NCBI RefSeq assembly: GCF_000471905.2
Contig: NW_006500010.1
Coordinates: 1,779,315-1,843,314 of the forward strand
Reading direction: 5' to 3'
Source of the DNA: Amborella trichopoda
Lineage: Eukaryota; Streptophyta; Magnoliopsida; Amborellales; Amborellaceae
Length of the DNA stretch: 64,000 nt
The notes under the pieces were generated by a model. That model ran no database searches. It was not told the origin of the DNA and worked only from the letters and a program-made list of their open reading frames with translations. The translations under genes were made by a program, and so were the position numbers. This document shows positions 48,446 to 61,800 of this stretch, one piece after another (the first letter of the stretch is position 1; every line of letters begins with the position of its first letter).

Positions 48446-49126
48446 GGTTTGTATAAGGCTGACGCCATAAACAATCAAATTAAGGCGCACTTTTTAAACA
48501 GTTTCGGACGATGTTCGGTACCCAAAATCTTTATAATAACTTAAAATTTTATTTTTATCTCTAATTACAAATTTCAACCTTAAAAAAGGTCCCGGTTTCT
48601 ATACAGCCGCATATGTAGGAATATGGGCTTATTAATAAATATATTTTTGAGATGGATTGTTTGGCTTAATTTTTAAAGACATGTAATCTCTACTATGCTG
48701 ATCATGAATATGAAAATAAATAAATTTTAAAAACTATAAATAATAATTATAATAAAAAAACATTTGAACCATTAGTTTGTATTGTTTTTAGATCGATCAC
48801 CTACTTGCATTGATCTTTAAGACGGATGCTTTATACGTTTTGGAACCCATATATAGTCAGAGCGATCCAGTCTACATGAAACAAAATTTCTTTAAAAAAT
48901 TGTGTGGATCAAGCAGTCTATGAATACTTGAAAATCTTTAAAATTGACGGTCAGGATAATGCATTATAGGATGTACTATTTAAAGTTTTTTTTTTTCTTT
49001 TTTTTTTAATCCATATATATCAATGTCGAGATGATCAGATTTGAGAGTTTTTCAGCACCAAAACAACTTTTTCTACTAAATTTTTTAGGTGCGCCAATTT
49101 GGTTGCTTAATGTCTTAACCTTAAAC
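48446..49126. mobile_element. MULE-type MITE, copy 5, interrupted by a nested MITE
   Basis: The left arm (GGTTTGTATAAGGCTGACGC) and right arm (inverted TAAGGTTAAGACATTAAGCA) pair as TIRs and end in GGCGCAC. Flanks TGCCAAATT and AACCAAATT match 7 of 9. The interior is collinear with other copies once 48588-48890 is set aside. It starts about 440 bp upstream of the copine start codon. Confidence 0.7.
48588..48890. mobile_element. Nested 303-bp MITE inside MITE copy 5
   Basis: Interrupts copy 5 exactly where family alignment breaks. Flanked by CTTAAAAAA (48579-48587) and TTTAAAAAA (48891-48899), 8 of 9 identical. Ends GGTCCCGGTTTCTATACAGC and inverted GAAATTTTGTTTCATGTAGA share a weak GTTTC-ATA terminal repeat. 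Confidence 0.55.
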
Positions 49127-51785
49127 AACCAAATTCGAGAATTTAAGAGGGAAAAAAAATAGAAAATTGAAATTAATTTGAATTTAAGAGAAAAAATAGA
49201 AAATTGCATAATGGTTCAATAGGTAAAGCTGCGGGTTCTGGACGTCTTGGTGCGGGCCACGACAGACCACAGGACACTAATTCGTAATTTGGGTCTCATG
49301 TGCACGGTCGTCCAATCAGACGTCAAAGCTAGCGCAATAGAAACATAAGGCCTGGAGACACGATACCATCTTCATATATACATAAAAGACGCTGTTGTTA
49401 TGGGTCCTAGGACTTCTATGTAGATATGTGTCCCCCCTTTGTGATTTACTTTTTAGGTGGATTTTGGTCCTAATTTATTAGGTATATATATAATTTCTAA
49501 TATGGATGTCATTGTTCACTAATATGTAAAAGATAGATGATAAAAACTAAAAATGATAATTTTTTGAAAAAAAATTGACCTTTGGATTTTGCTTTTCTTT
49601 TTCTTTTTTTTTGTTAAGAGACCATTGCTTTACATCCATCTTTAAAATGGATATTTTATGCCATCAAAATGCCATCCAAAAATGATGACATGTGGTTACA
49701 ATCACTTGTAATGGAGCCTAAAAATCTATTTTAAACTGAATAATTTGAAGCTCTAAAATAGTGCAAGGTGGATGAGTGAACAATTGAGGTCCACAAAAAA
49801 ATATTAATTTAGAGTTTTAAGTCTTTTTTTCTACATGTATAATTGATGAGGTCCAAAAATCTAATTTGAAGGTGTTCCGAAGTTGATAATAGTTTGTAAC
49901 ATTCAGTGCAATTATTATCTATTTCTATCCACCCAACAAAAAAAGGACAATGGTTGGATAGGGCTACAGGCCTATCCCAAGAAATAAATCCTCACATCAC
50001 AACTTATTGAAAATTGCAATTCAAGCATTGAAAAACCTTTACATAACATTACCATTGTGGAAAAAAATTTGATTTTGAGCTCTAAATATAGTGTATATCA
50101 TAACTAATTATCTAAACAGCTCATTTCGCGCCAAAAGCAAGTGCACATAGATCTGCAAGATCTCTACCATTTTTTGAGTTTTGAATTTCATTGTCAGTAT
50201 TGGAAATTGATTTTTGAGCCATCATAGAGATTTCCATTGCCGAAAGTGCTTTCTGAATGAGGCTTTAAAGTGAGGCTTTATTTTGTTTTCATAAAGCATG
50301 GGCCTTATAAAAACCTCATCCGAAAACATATATATCTATTTCTAATGTTTATTATGAAATTCCATTTTTGTCTCAATATTTGGGAGAGAGATAGAGCGGG
50401 GAAGAGATTGATACAGATGTAAACAATACAAAAAGAAAAATAAATGCAAGGATCTATTTATGATTTGCAGAGATTGATAAAGATGTAAAAAAACAAAAAG
50501 AAGAATAAATACAAGGATGAAATTATGATTTGTATTTATATTATTTCATTGTGTACCATCAAATAAATGTATATATAACTATTGGATTCTAATTTGATGG
50601 TAGAGAATGAGAAAGCTATCTAATGCATAGAAGGTGAAGTAGGTAATGGAGTTGTTTACTTTCCAGTTTCCAAAAACACGGACCTTCAAACAATTGGGCA
50701 TTTGGTAAGAAGCGGTTGTTAAAGACTTCTTTAGGAATTAACTATGAAAATGCCTCATGCCGCAAACTAAAATATACACAAGCCAAATAATTTTTATACT
50801 CTTGCGGGAATATAATGTCCATTTACTCCCGTATGTAAATCAATATAGGAGTAATTTTATGACTCTAAATTTTGGAGATGTAACATCTTGAACCCATAGA
50901 CTTACCTTGATGATAATAAATAAATTGAATTAAACTCTCCACGTACTAGAAAAATAATAATGTCTCAGAGAACAAACATTGTATAATTTTTTAAAGTGGG
51001 ATCTAAGTGTCGAAAAACTCGAAATTCAGTTTTTTTTAAAAAAATAGTCATCTCTTGATTCCTAAGTGATTCCAAAAATTGAAAAAAATCCTCCCAAATA
51101 TCAACTAGAGACACCCTATACTCAAAAAAAGGTTTCTTGTCAGTGCCAGTATTCTTTCATTTTGGTCCATCGGGTAAAATATAATTTAGTAGAATTTATA
51201 AGGCCCAGACTTTGGGGTTACAAGAGCAAATCTCATAAGAACAAAAAGAAAAATGAAATAAATCAAATGGACTATGTAAGTGCTTTAAAATATAAAGTGA
51301 CAAAATGTTGAACAACAACTATCCAAATTTTTTACGGTGAACTTAAAACTGCGTGTTTTTTTTTTTTTTCTTCTTTTGAAATAATCACAAGGTGAGTTTA
51401 TGCGTATAATAAAGAATTAAATTGAAAAAGATCCTCTTAAGTAGCTTGACCTGAGGGACTAAATAAATAATATGATTCCAGGAAGACATGCGCTCCTTCA
51501 TAGCATGTGAGCTCATATATAGAATGCCTCTCATTTGTAGGGCTGGCAATGTGAAGGCCTGGGCCACACGAATCGAATCCAAATTTCATTTTAAGCACTA
51601 ATCAATGTAAGCCCTCCTTACGTGGGGCTTACGTTGATTTTAAAAGGCCTCTTGTATGTAGGGCTTAAATTGATTTTACAATCCTCTTGTATGTAGGCTT
51701 GGCAATGTGAAGGCGTGCTTAAACGGTTTAAGCACTAAGTAATGTAAGCACTTTACAATGCACCCAAGCCAATGTTAACAATTAA
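49127..51785. other. Repeat-rich intergenic region
   Basis: No gene. Two more segments (about 49600-49930 and 49950-50330) resemble the MITE core (CTCTAAAATAGTGCA, AGATCTGCAAGATC). Possible ends are GGTTGGATAGGGCTACAGGC and inverted GATGAGGTTTTTATAAGGCC, perhaps a diverged relative. The rest is AT-rich with no recognised content. Confidence 0.4.
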
Positions 51786-52478
51786 TAGGGGTGGCAATGG
51801 GTCAGGTTGGGTCGGCCCAAAAAATTAAGGGGACCTACACCTGAATCAATTTTTTTAAAAAAATATTTAAAAATATGTAAATATTATATTAAATTCGTAA
51901 TGAATTTATTCAAGAGAATTTAGACGTGACACCAATAGGCGATAAAATGAGAGAGAGAGAGTGGACTTAAGTAGGCTGCCTATGTGTGGTGCCGACCAAG
52001 TACAACATCTGCTAGGAAGTACGAATTAGTTCAAGTATAATGACTGAAAAGGGTAAGTAGGCTCAAAAAGATGTGGTTAAAAATAATTCGAAAATATAAG
52101 AGAACTTATGGCCTCACAGAGAATATGGCCTTTAATAAAGCAGAATGGATAACCATGATTTATGTGGCCAACCTCAATTATTTAAAAAAATGCTAAAATG
52201 CTGATGATGATGATTAAATATATATATTAAATATTGTAACAAAAAATATATAGGTATATTTATTTAAATATTAATTAAATAATATTTAAATATTATATAT
52301 TAAATATTATTTAAATAATTATACTATTCGGATCGGGTCCGAGTCCACCTGGACCCGGACCCGAGTAGTGTTCGGGTCCAATACTTGGACCGGACCCGGC
52401 CTGACCCGACAGGTTGGGTCCAATTTGTTGAGCCATACCCGAACCCGACCGTCGGGTCCAGGTCCATTGCCACCCCTA
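51786..52478. mobile_element. 693-bp non-autonomous DNA element with perfect inverted ends (hAT-like?)
   Basis: Both ends read TAGGGGTGGCAATGG inward, and the identity extends to TTAATAGGGGTGGCAATGG. TTAA sits directly outside each end (51782-51785, 52479-52482). Such TAGGGGTGGCAA ends are common on plant hAT-like MITEs, whose target duplications should be 8 bp; none is clear here. The interior includes an RTE-like tail (about 52010-52218, ending in a GATGATGATGATT tract) and a GGGTCCGG-rich palindromic right part. Confidence 0.65.
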
Positions 52479-53848
52479 TTAACAAAACCCTTGGGTGGTA
52501 TCCATTCCTACCACTAACACCCCCAATTAACACCTTCAAAATGTAACTCCCTAATCTATTGAAAAAATAGGTAGGGCCTATCTTTCCCATTGAATTACCC
52601 AAATAAAATAAAATTGAAAGCCTTACATCTTAAGCATAGTTCTAAAACACCACCTCAGAGGACCATAATTAGAGACTCAAATGAAGATGGCCATTTAAGA
52701 GCCAAATCTGAAGTCCCAATTAAAGACCTGATCGAGTTTCAATTCAAATTTCTTATAACTAATAAAGGTACAACAGATGTGAACAGGGTAAGATTGCGGA
52801 CTAAATTAATTTGTTCAATTATATGAAATTAAAGCTTTCTGGCTTGTTTAGAAGTTTAATCGATATTCCTGAAAAAATCAATCTTGATAATAAATTATTT
52901 GATGTTCGGCAGATGTCCAACACACTGTTATACGATACGAACTTATAAACAACTTTACTATTGAGTGTATATATTTTTTTCCAAGATGTTTTTACTCCAA
53001 GTAATTTGTTGAAAATCTTTTTTTTTCTTTCTTTTTTTTTTTTTACTAGAAATAGCTATAAATAGCTGGAAATTACTGAAAATTTTAAATAATTAAATAA
53101 TATTATACATAATATGAGACATGAATCAACATCCAATACAACAGTGTTATCCAAGAGTATCAATTTTAGATAGGATAGTGTATTTCACATAAAACTATGT
53201 CATCCACACATGCCCTTATGATTCAATTTCAAACTTATAATATAGCAATGTGAATTTTGAGAAATTGCAATTTGTGTAAATTAATTATGCTATTAAATAT
53301 ACAATAAAATGAAATATAATATGTAGCTAAACTCAAAATATAAGTTTTGAGTTTAAACTAATTTAAAGACCCTATAGACTAGAAATATTAATGAATTTAT
53401 TAATATATAGTGATTACCTTTTCTTTGTAGATTGTAATAAGAAATAATTACAATTTCATAAATAAAGTCAACTAAATGTGGAATAAAAACACATTTTGAG
53501 AAGGAAAGACTGGACTTGTCTTTGTAAATGAAATTCTCCAGATGTATCTGAGTTTTTGTTTTATATAATATTATTTATTAATTTCATAAACAACCGAGTT
53601 CTTTTAATATGGTACCATGGCAGATTGACCAGGGTGTCGAGTTGGGTTCGGATTCAATTTCCATCATAAGAAAATAAGCAAAAATCTTCATGCAATTTTT
53701 TAAAAAAACTACCAGAGCTCTTATGAGTTACATTTTTTAGTAAATAAATAATCCCAAAAAACAACATAAACTTCGTCGATTTTAACGGTTATATATCAAA
53801 ATTAGACAAAATATTTTTTTATAAAATCGGGTACCTCAGAGACAGAAC
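52479..53848. other. AT-rich intergenic region
   Basis: No gene or classified repeat. ORF 52590-52826 has no family resemblance. Confidence 0.4.
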
Positions 53849-55938
53849 TGAAAGTTAGACTTATGTGATTTTTTTGCCGGGGAATACAATTTATTTTAAT
53901 GATAATAATCACCCTTTTTGTATTTTGGCAAAAGGATCACTTACAGATAGTCTTTTTACAATCAATAAATATTTCAAAATAAAGTATGACAATAATAAAA
54001 TAAAACTCAACCACTTGATGTCATATTTACAACTTAACATTATGCTTAAGAATATAAAATAAAATAGCAAAATAAGTAAAAGAGAAGATGCTGGAGATTA
54101 CCTCAACCGGGCTTGTTACACCCCACACCGAGTCATCACATCCACTGGTGTGGGATCAGCGGTTTAGCTTCAATCTCGAACTGGGAAGCTAATTTCGGCC
54201 AAACTAGGTAACCACCCTTAAATCTCTACAAAACCCTAACTCTAAAATAATTAGGCTCAAACCCTAATTTTCCCAACCCTTATATTATATTAGGTCATAC
54301 AAAACCCTAACTCTAAAATAATTAAACTCAAACCCTAATTTTTCCAACCTTTATATTATATTAGGTCATGAGAGATTGAGAGTCTTTAGGGTTTGAGCGT
54401 GTCCCCCTAAGGTTTTTAGGAGAGAGAGCTAGAGAGAGAGTCAGCGAGGAGAGAGAGGAGCGTGATCCCTAAGGAGGAGAGAGAGAGAGTTTATGGGAGA
54501 GAGAGTTGTGTTGAGATGGGGGAAGAGCACCCCTATTTGTAGTGAATTTTAGGTCTAAGGTTTCTCATAGTTTGTTTCTTTCTTGAGATTGAATATGGAC
54601 TGTTGATCAAGGTGACTTGTGGGGTGAGATCTGAATCATCCATTTCATAAATGTGTGGGGTGAGAGATCTGAGTCATCCATTTCATAGATGGGCCATCAA
54701 CATTATAGAAGGTGCATGAACCATTATCCCTATTTTCTTAAACCATTTTTCCCATCAATATATTTAAATAAGTTAAATCTATTAAAATATCATGCATTCC
54801 ATAAAATTGCATAACTCATCTCATATATTCCATAAGAATATATCAAATAATATCAAGTTTATATATACCTTCAATAATCAAGATAAGATATGGTCAATAT
54901 TTCCTAATCAGTATTTGACCATATGCTACAAGATATAGTTACCATATTTAATAAACTTAAACACAAAGCAACAAGAGAAGGTATCCAAGGGTGGGACGTG
55001 CTATCCATGTATGGTATGAGGGGCCCCACTTAATTCCCAAATGGTGGGCCCATGTGCACTATAGGCCCCCATGTATTTTTTAATAAATATTTTAAAATTA
55101 AACAAAATGAATTTTAAAACATTAAAATTTTGTAAATTAATAACTTCATTTTTATAAGCTCAAAAATATTAAATAAAACATCAAATGACTTAAAAAAATT
55201 CCAATAATAAATCTAAAATAATTTAATAATAAAATGAACACAATCAAATCAATATGATAGGAAGTTGATCCATATGATTCAAGAATTCTATCAACGATCA
55301 CAAGGTACTTCACCTTCAATTGTGGACTACTGACCACACTTGCTTTATCAAACCGACCCAGTGTTTCTCATGGCCCATAGTCTAAGCAGGGGCTCATTAG
55401 CGGGTTACCAAAGTATGCCCGATAAGCCAAGGGAACGCAATCCCAATTTGTGGATTACAGGTCATCCCCTAGAGACGAGTCAAAGTCACCACGACCTAGT
55501 GCGCTTACAGCTCTATGGTGCATAGAGGTATCTCTCTCGCACATGCATACACTTCACCCAAAGGTGGATAACTGGCTTTCTCGAATGATCTATCGATATG
55601 CATACCATGTGATGAAACATGGATGAGGTTTTGGCCCCCGTCTCTGTAGGCTACCATCACACACAAGGGTTACACAATCCCTCGACTCAGTCATCCAGGC
55701 ATAAGCTCCAACTTCATCAAGGGCTAACCCAAAACCCTTATTCGTTTATTCTTTATGCCCAGGTACCTTGGGTTTTTCTACCGACTGGCCTAAATCGTCA
55801 AACACAGTCCAGTATCAGCAAACATCATTTGCTTTATGATCCTCAAGGGACCACACTCCCACTGAGTTTATGTTCCACTGTAATAAATATTTTTCATTAC
55901 ACACTCATAAGGCCTTTAAAGGCCACATAAACCCAACA
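53849..55938 (-). repeat. 3' LTR of the copia fossil (about 2.09 kb)
   Basis: Bounded by TG...CA on the element strand (starts TGTTGGG, ends ACTTTCA-like). Contains a duplicated stretch of about 70 bp (54229-54368, ACAAAACCCTAACTCTAAAA). Long for a copia LTR. Confidence 0.85.
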
Positions 55939-58900
55939 TCTCCCACTTGGCCTTTGAAGGCCTTACATTATATTTTCCTCACTTTGTCTCATCCCCATCT
56001 CTCTCATATGTCTTACAAAAATATTAGGGACAATTCCCTTAGTCATAGGGTCTGCAATCATCAAATATGTAGGTATATAGCTGATCTCAATCTTTTTCAA
56101 ACTCATTTCATTTCTTAAGCGATACAAGTATGGCTTGATATTCTTGGAATTCTTGTGAAACTGATGCTCATTAGAGACACTAATAGCCCCCGTGTTGTCG
56201 CAGAAAATTCACACTGCCTCACAATGTACATGATATAAATTAAATTGATTCAGAAACTTCTTAATTCACACGGCGTCCTTGGCTGCTAGACAGCATGCCA
56301 CATACTCGGATTATATGGTGGGCAAAGCCATAATATCTTGTTTCTTTGACTTCCAAGAAACTACACCTCCTCCAAGTATAAACACATACCCAAATGTAGA
56401 TTTCGCATCATCTAGATCCTCGAGATAGCTTGAATTTGAATATCCCTTTATTGCTATTTCAGTTTCCCTTTTATATGTGAGCGCATAGTTCATGATCCCT
56501 TTTAAATATATGATAATTCTTTTAACTGCTTTCCAATGCTCATCTCCTAGATTGCTTTGGAAATAGGTCGCTAGACTTTTGATGAATGACAAGTCAGGCC
56601 TTGTTCCCGTTATGGAGTACATAAGGGACCCAACTGCGCTCATGTACGACACTTTCTCTATGACTCTTATATCTATGTTTTCGATAGGGCATATTTTATT
56701 ACTAAGCTTCGTCTTTTTGTCTATTGGGGTAGATATAGGCTTACACATACTCATATCAAACGTTTTCAGTATCCTCTTACAGTAAGTTACTTGGAAAAGT
56801 TGGATAGTTTCTTATTATATTGATGCCCAAAACATATGAAGTTACTCCAAAATCCTTCATATCGAAGCATTGTGCAAGGAAATTTTTTGTCTCTACTACT
56901 AAGGCAATTGAGTTGTTAACAATTAGCACATCATCCACATATAACGATATAAAAATCGCATCACTCCTACTGACCTTTTGATATATGTAACAATCCTTAC
57001 TATTTGTAGATAACCCTGCAAGAGCAAAGGTCTCTTGGAACTTTATGTACCACTGTCGCAATGCTTGTTGTAGGCCATAAATGGATTTATTAAATTTGCA
57101 CACTAGGTTCTCTTTCCCTTTCCGCTCAAATCATTTAGGTGTGGTCATGTAAATTTCTTTTTCTAAATCTTCATTTAGAAATGTTGTTTTGACATCCATT
57201 TGATGAACCTCAAAGTCAAAATGGGCTGCTATAACTATAAGGATTCGGATGGATGGAAATTTGACAACAGGGGAAAATGTTTCCTCATAATCTATCCCTT
57301 CTTTTTGAGTGAAACCCTTTGCAACCAACCTAGATTTGTATTTTCTATTTTCCGTTCATAGTTTAACTTTTTCTTGAAAATTCACTTACAACCAATGGCC
57401 TTATGCTTTTGAGGTAGAGGTTCTAATTCTCATACATAGTTTTAGTTAATGGAAGCATACTCATCTTTCATGGCTTCTACCCAGTATTCCCTTTCAGGAC
57501 AAGCCAAGGCTTCACGGTAAGTTTTAGGTTTTGAATCTGAATCTTCCCCAACCATATCAAAATGTTCTCCAATGTAGACAAATTGTTCTAGATATAGAAG
57601 TGGTCTACTAACTCGGTTGCTTCGTCTTTGTTAAGGTAAATATTCACTTTCTTTAAGGAGTTCAGGTTCAGGTTGAGTTGGTTTAGAAGTTTCAGGTTCA
57701 TGATATTGAATTACATCCTTGTTTTTGGCCTCCTCACAAAGTCAGTTTATTTTCTACTGACCCTTGCTTCAAGGAACTCTTCCTCGAAGAAGTGAGCATC
57801 TCGGCTTTCATTAGCTGCTTCGGTTTCAAGGTTGTAGGATCGATACCCCTTACCATGAACTGGGTAATCAATGAAAATGATTTTGATAGTTTTAGATTGC
57901 AATTTGGTTTTATTTTGATGTGGGATAAGGACATGGGCTGAGCAACCCCAAACTCTTAGGTGTCCAAAGAAGGGAGTACGACCTGTGAAAATTTCATGAG
58001 GAGTAAGTGAGATAGCTTTTGTGGGGGTCCGATTAAGGATGTAGCATGCCGTTAACACTGCTTCTCCCAAAACATCTAAGAAGAGGATTACATGCCCCAT
58101 CATACTCCTTACTATTTCAACTAAAGTCATATTTCGTATCTCAGCTACACTATTTTGTTAGGGAGTATAAGGCATATTGTATTGATGATAATTCTATTTT
58201 CAACGTAGAGTTATTTGAAAAAGTCAGATGAATATTCCCTCCCTCTAGCGGTTCTAAGAACTTTGATTTTCAGGTTGGTTTGATTCTCTACCTCGGCTTT
58301 ATATTTTTTGCTTTCGATTTTGTTTGAATAAGGTATACATGGCCAAATCGCGAGTGGTCATCTATAAAAGAGATAAAATATCTTTTTTTACTTTTTGTGG
58401 TTACATTCATAAGTCTACATATGTCACTATGAATTATTTTCAATACGTTAGTAGCTCTTATTGCCCTAGAGGTATTTTTCCTTGCACATAAGACTCGCAC
58501 ACTTTTGATAAATTTCCCTTATAATTTTGAAGAATCCCATCCTTTTTCAATATTTTCATTCATTTGATATTAATGTGTCTTAACCTCATATGTTATAGGG
58601 TAGTATCTAATTTATTAGGGGATGAGACGTAAGCAACAGTCTCTTTTATTTCAATAGTAAATAGCCCATCTACAAGTTGTCCAGCCATGATCACATCTTT
58701 CCCCTTATTGAGCACCATTTTCTCCTCAATGAAAGTGGTAATGAATCCAGCTATAGACATCTTATGAACCGAAACCAAGCACTTTCTCATATCAGGAGCA
58801 TAAAGTGCTTGCTTTCGGATCTCTTCAGTTTCAGCTCGAAATCTCCAACTCCAAGTACATCAGTCTTCTGATTTCCTCCCATGTAAGTATGTTTTTGTCA

Positions 58901-59943
58901 TAGCCCCATGGGAGTGAAAGAACATAAACCATCATTAGTGTTTGTGACATGGGCCGTAGCTCTCGAATTAAGACACCAAGAAGCTCCCTTGGGGTCAGCC
59001 AGCATAGACTCAAAGACCACACATGTCAATTCCTTGTTGGTCCCTCCAGATTTGTTGAGCCAACAACTATTGGTTATGTAACCCACCTTCTTGTAAATAA
59101 ACCAAGTTCGAGTCTCTTTCATTGCTCTCTTATTTCTAAAATCTCTCATTTTAAAATTTCTTTTCTTTCCAAAATTATTTATTCCCTTTCTTTTTTTAAA
59201 TTTAAAAGAAGGTGGAGATTTTACCATATGCACGGCTTCCCTTGGAGTTGTTGTCAATAGTTGCCTTGAATTTTTCCTCTCCTCTTCTGCTTTGATTGTA
59301 GTGATGAACTCCTACAGTTTTGGTGCTTTCTTTTTGGTTGAGATGGAAGATTTGAAGGTCTCCCATGAATTATGAAGTGAATTCATGAAATGAATCACTT
59401 GCATAGATTCATTAGGCTTCATGCCTGTGTCTTCCAGCTCTCTGACTAGTGCACGAAATATGTGCACATGATATGCAAACTTGGTACCATCTGTCATCTT
59501 TAACTAATTATACCTCCTCATAGCCATGGTTTGTTTCATAATAGAGGGTTCAACATACTCTCTCTCAAGTTTATTATAAATTTCACTTGCAATATAAATC
59601 GACTCATATTCAAGACAATATAAGTCAGTCATGGCAAATAAAAGAATGCGCTTACATCTCAGGTTCCTCCTCTTCCAATTGGCATGTTCATCTTTGATTT
59701 CTTGAGATGATTCGTCACTTGGACGACGAGGTCGGTTCTCAAAGAGTACCTCATGCAAGTTTTTCTCATAAAGCACAAATTTGATATTACGTTTCCATAA
59801 AGCAAAGTTGGTCCAAACAAAATTTTCGGCTTTCAAGATCTTTGAGATGACAGTACGAGCAGTTATATCTTTATATTCTTAAGCAAAGAAAAAATAAGAA
59901 ACGACTTCTAATGGCAATCAAGTAAAACCAACTTTGATACCAA

Positions 59944-61800
59944 TGAAAGTTATACCTATGTGATCTTTTTGCTGGGAAATACAATTTTTTTTAATGATAA
60001 TAATCACATTTTTTGTATTTTGGCAAAAGGATCACTTACAGATGGTCTTTTTACAAACAATAAATATTTTAAAATGAAGTATGACAACAATAAAGTAAAA
60101 CTCAACCACTTGATGTTATTTTTACAACTTAACACTATGCTTGAGAATATAAAATAAAATAGCAAAGTAAGTACAAGAAAATACGTCAGAGATTACCTCA
60201 ACTGGGCTTATTACACCCCACACCAAGTCACCACATCCAATGGTACGGGATCAGCGGTCTAGCTTCAATCTCGAGCTGAGAAAGCTAATTTTGGCCAAAA
60301 TAGGTAACCACCATTAAATCTCTACAAAACCCTAACTCCAGAATAATTAGGCTCAAACCCTAATTTTTCCAACCATTATATTCTATTAGATCATGAGAGA
60401 GAGGGAGAGTCTCTAGGGTTGGGGTGTGCCCCCTAGGGTTTTTAAGAAAGAGAGCTAGAGAGAGAAAGTCGGAGAGGATAGAGAGGGGCGTGACCCTTAG
60501 GGAGGAGAGAGAGGTGTATTGAGATAGGGGGAAGAGCACCCCTATTGATAATGAATTTTAGGTCTAGAGTTTCTTTAGAGTTTCTCATAGTTTGTCTCTT
60601 TCTTGATATTGAATATGGATCGTTGATCAATGCGACTTGTATGGTGAGAGATCTGAGTCATCCATTCCATAAATGGGTCATCAACATTATGGAAGATGCA
60701 TGAACCATTATCCCCCTTTCCTTGAACCATTTTTCCCATCAATATATTTAAATAAATTAAATATATTTAAATATCATGTATTTCCATAAAATTGCATAAT
60801 CCATCTCATATATTCCATAAGAATATATCAAATAATATCAAGTTTATATATATCTTCAATAATCAAGATAAGATATGGTCAATATTTCCTAATCAATATT
60901 TGACCATATGCTACAAGATATAGTTACCATAGTTAATAAACTTAAACACAAAGCAACAAGAGAAGGTATCCAAGGGTGGGACGTGCCATCCATGTATGGT
61001 ATGAGAGGCCCCACCTAATACCCACATGGTGGGCCCATGTGCATTATGGGGCCTCATGTATTTTTTTAATAAATATTTTAAAATTAAACAAAATAAATTT
61101 TAAAACATTATAACTTTGTAAATTAAGAACTTCATTTTTAGAAGCCTAAAAATAATAAATAAAATATCAAATGACTTATAAAAATTCCAATAATAAATCT
61201 AAAAGAATTTAATAATAAAATGAACACCATTAAATTAATATGATGGGAAGTGGATCCATATAGTTCAGGAATTCTATCAACGATCACGGGGTACTCCACC
61301 TTCAACTGTGGACTACAAACCACACTTTATCAAACCGACCGAGTGTTTTCTATGACCCACAGTCCAAGCAGGGGCTCATTAGCGGATTAGCAAAGTCTGA
61401 CCGATAAGACAAGGGGTCGCAATCCCAATTTATGGATTACAGATCCTCCCCTAGGAACAAATCAGTCAATGTCACCACGTCTTGATGCGCTCACAGCTCT
61501 AAGGTGCAGAGGGTATCTCTATCGCATATGCATACGCTTCACCCAAAGGTGAATAACTAGTTTTCCCGAATGATCTATCGATATGCATGTCGTGTGATGG
61601 AACATAGATGAGGATTTGGCTCCCGTCTCTGTAGGCCTACCATCACACATAAGGGTTACACTCCATCGGCTCACTCAACCAGGCTTAAGCTCCAACCTCA
61701 TTAAGGGCTAACCCAAAACCCTTATTGGTTTATTCTTTATGCCCAGGTACTTTGGGTTTTCCAACTGACTGGCCTAGATGGTTAAGCACCGTCCGGTATA
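59944..61800 (-). repeat. 5' LTR of the copia fossil, outer end missing
   Basis: Collinear with 53849 onward through about 61800, where similarity stops abruptly at GTCCGGTATA. Confidence 0.85.

Larger units (their letters stand above)
53849..61800 (-). mobile_element. Ty1/copia LTR retrotransposon fossil, nearly full length, broken
   Basis: Minus-strand element: 3' LTR 53849-55938, internal region 55939-59943, 5' LTR 59944-61800. A primer-binding site TTGGTATCAAAGTTGG (initiator-Met tRNA type) abuts the 5' LTR, and a polypurine tract AAGTGGGAGA abuts the 3' LTR. Parts in copia order: gag (UBN2-like, about 59836-59310), protease region (about 59260-58830), integrase (about 58500-57730), reverse transcriptase (about 57330-56780) and RNase H (about 56750-56310). 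It is broken, with roughly ten or more breaks. LTRs differ by about 8-9% over the 235 bp compared by eye, suggesting a few million years at usual plant rates. The outer end of the 5' LTR is missing about 130 bp, so no target duplication can be tested. Confidence 0.9.
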
